Below the pieces are notes generated by a model, which was given only the letters and a program-made list of their open reading frames with translations, did no database searches and was not told where the DNA came from. DNA of 64,000 bases. Origin: Gemmatimonas aurantiaca T-27 (GTDB taxonomy: Bacteria; Gemmatimonadota; Gemmatimonadetes; Gemmatimonadales; Gemmatimonadaceae). A program made the position numbers and the translations under genes. Shown in pieces: positions 62,417-64,000 of the stretch. How positions within the stretch are numbered: position 1 is the stretch's first letter; the number at the start of each line of letters is the position of its first letter. The stretch is from positions 744,001 through 808,000 of the forward strand of contig NC_012489.1 of NCBI RefSeq assembly GCF_000010305.1. Direction: 5' to 3'.

Positions 62417-63579
62417 AGCGCGCGGTAGTCGTCGATCAAGGTGTCCCAAATGACATCCCAGCGTTTCGACGAAGCAAAGGCCAGCGCTTTGGCTTGTGCC
62501 GTGAGTCGGGTGTCGGGATCGGCCAGCAGGCGCAACACCGCATCAGTGAACGCCTGTGTGTCGCCAGGCCGCACCAGCCAGCCACGATCCGGCGCCAGTT
62601 GTTCGCGCGTAGGGCCAACATCGGCACCGATCACCGGCGTGCCCGAGGCCATGGCTTCCAGCAACACATTGCCAAAGGTGTCGGTGGTGCTGGGAAACAG
62701 CAGCACATCGCTCGACGCAAACGCTTCACTCAAGGCATGGCCATCCAAACGACCCGTGATCAGCGTGCCGGTTGGTGCGGATGCCCGCACGGTCTCTTCG
62801 TATGGCCCGTCACCAACAATCAGGAAGCGCACACGCTCCGGGCAGGTGGCATGCAGTTGTTGCATGCACCCGAGTACCACATCCAGTCCTTTCTCCAGTC
62901 CGAGTCGTCCGATGTACGACACCACCAGGGTATTGTCATCGGCGTCGAGCTGAGCCCGTAGTGCCGAGGATCGATGCGTCGGGGAGAAGCGTGCCGAGTC
63001 TACTCCGCGTGACCACTCTCGGCATTGCTGGAATCCATGGGCCTCGATTTCCCGGATGATGGATTGGGTCGGGCAGTAGGTACGCAGCCCTCCATTGTGA
63101 AACCATCGCAGGTAGTGCCATCCCGGTTCGGCCAGCATTCCCAGTCCATAGTGCTCGGCGTAGGCCGTGAAGCTGGTGTGGTACGACGACACGAAGGGTA
63201 CATCGAGTTCACGGGCAACAGCGCGTCCGGCCAACCCAATGCCAAACTCGGTGGCCGCATGCACAATGGTGGGCCGGAAGTCTTCGAGCTGGCGGCGGAT
63301 ATCACGGCGCGCTGGCCACGCCAGGCGGAGCTGCGGGTACGCCCAGAAACGACGACCGGGAAATCGCTCCACGGTCGCGGCGTCTGCCGCAGCGTCAGGA
63401 AGCGCCGCCATGGCGTCGGCGTCGTCCGCCACGGTGAAGACACGCACCGTGCCGTCTCGTTCCTGTACGGCATCCACCAGACGGGCCAGTGTGCGCGCCA
63501 CACCATTCACTTGCGGTGTGAAGGTGTCGGTGAAGAGCGCGAGACGCAGGGGCACAGAGGCGTGACCAGGAGAACTCAT
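62371..63579 (-). CDS. GT4 family glycosyltransferase, convergent paralogue
   Basis: 402 residues from the ATG at 63579, which overlaps the deacetylase stop (ATGA). LRLALFTDTFTPQVNGVART, IVHAATEFGIGLAGRAVARE, FVSSYHTSFTAYAEHYGLGM, EWSRGVDSARFSPTHRSSAL, VVSYIGRLGLEKGLDVVLG, RFLIVGDGPYEETVRASA and LLFPSTTDTFGNVLLEAMAS (E-x7-E). Same motif set as the neighbour at 61253-62416, so likely duplicated. Operon with the DUF2334 gene. Confidence 0.9.
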   Translation of the reverse strand: MSSPGHASVPLRLALFTDTFTPQVNGVARTLARLVDAVQERDGTVRVFTVADDADAMAALPDAAADAATVERFPGRRFWAYPQLRLAWPARRDIRRQLEDFRPTIVHAATEFGIGLAGRAVARELDVPFVSSYHTSFTAYAEHYGLGMLAEPGWHYLRWFHNGGLRTYCPTQSIIREIEAHGFQQCREWSRGVDSARFSPTHRSSALRAQLDADDNTLVVSYIGRLGLEKGLDVVLGCMQQLHATCPERVRFLIVGDGPYEETVRASAPTGTLITGRLDGHALSEAFASSDVLLFPSTTDTFGNVLLEAMASGTPVIGADVGPTREQLAPDRGWLVRPGDTQAFTDAVLRLLADPDTRLTAQAKALAFASSKRWDVIWDTLIDDYRALQMPWDSRERASTSR

Positions 63580-64000
63580 GAACAGATCGAGCGATACGTG
63601 ACGGTCGTGCGTTCGCGCGACCAATGGATCAATGCGTGTTGCACGGACTGCGCGGTGATGGGGTGCGCGAGATCCTGGGGGTGCAGCGCAATGCGTACGA
63701 GTGGTGTGGATCGCAACCGGAGGCGATGCCACCGGGCGACCACGTCTGAGAGGCGCGCCCGGATCTCGGTGCGAGCGCTCCAGCGCACTACGGGCGCCGG
63801 TGCGTGTGGCTGGTGGTGACGATGGACGTGTTCGACATCTTCACTGCACCGAAGCTGCGGATACTGTTGTGCCAGTGTTTGCACGACCTGGTGTGTGCTC
63901 GAAGGCGCCAACCACGCCGGCGGCACGAAGCCCACCGGGTTCAGACCCAGCGCCAGCAGACGGTCCATGCCTCGTGTGATGCGTGCGGACGCCGCATGGG
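63576..64000 (-). CDS. DUF2334-type polysaccharide deacetylase (partial, runs off right edge)
   Basis: C-terminal part only; the frame is open to base 64000 with no stop, so the start lies beyond the window. Read: HAASARITRGMDRLLALGLNPVGFVPPAWLAPSS, then EDVEHVHRHHQPH and PLVRIALHPQDLAHP near the end, the segments usual in DUF2334 deacetylases. Such enzymes trim acyl groups from envelope polysaccharides. It overlaps the GT4 gene by 4 bp, so they are one unit. Confidence 0.78.
   Translation of the reverse strand, partial: HAASARITRGMDRLLALGLNPVGFVPPAWLAPSSTHQVVQTLAQQYPQLRCSEDVEHVHRHHQPHAPAPVVRWSARTEIRARLSDVVARWHRLRLRSTPLVRIALHPQDLAHPITAQSVQHALIHWSRERTTVTYRSICS

Overview
The window is 64 kb of high-GC bacterial chromosome, densely coded on both strands, with many 4-bp ATGA/GTGA start-stop overlaps and no phage, transposon or CRISPR. 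The gene content fits Gemmatimonadota (Gemmatimonas-like): a PorX-type response regulator, a histone-H1-like Lys/Ala repeat protein, a Ser/Thr kinase with a periplasmic tail, many secreted proteins and outer-membrane barrels, and yebC-ruvC-ruvA separated from ruvB-queA-tgt. The phylum is inferred from gene content, not from a marker gene search.

Layout. 1-8.3 kb: tRNA modification and recombination (tgt, queA, ruvB; ruvA, ruvC, yebC, all minus) around a plus-strand DUF3299/ABC ATPase/permease operon that resembles zinc-linked operons elsewhere. 8.4-16.4 kb: a DnaB-like protein without the Walker A lysine, an unknown partner, PorX, an MsbA-like exporter, a glycosyltransferase, an orphan OppC-like permease and a class V aminotransferase. 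16.5-22.2 kb: tyrS, a class A penicillin-binding protein, an amidohydrolase, and an HNH protein behind a structured leader. 22.3-28.9 kb (minus): an NtrY-like kinase, two paralogous one-helix membrane proteins, an NtrX-like sigma-54 activator, an outer-membrane barrel and a DUF4390 protein. 29-33.6 kb: acyl-CoA synthetase, NYN/LOTUS protein with an H1-like tail, and 3-methyladenine glycosylase. 33.7-39.2 kb: kbl-tdh threonine catabolism, a 730-bp sparsely coding AT-richer gap, the H1-like gene, a small acidic ORF, a methyltransferase-like gene and mutM. 39.1-45.6 kb (minus): glycosyltransferases, rlmI, mltG, ruvX, rho and tRNA-Arg(CCG). 45.7-50 kb: an AraC-like regulator, small lipoprotein, TPR protein, secreted protein and dehydrogenase. 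50.2-61.2 kb: a Ser/Thr kinase and a run of exported proteins (DUF3108, YceI, porin-like, cyanophycinase-like, DUF1028, PEBP, DUF839, imelysin/cytochrome peroxidase). 61.2-64 kb: two convergent, overlapping GT4 glycosyltransferases and the end of a DUF2334 deacetylase gene.

The most unusual points are the paired one-helix membrane proteins inside the two-component operon, matching 20-bp-period direct repeats beside the AraC-like regulator and the TPR gene, the NYN/LOTUS/H1-tail fusion, the catalytically suspect DnaB-like gene, and a set of leader structures. All functions are from reading the sequence; no database search was run.
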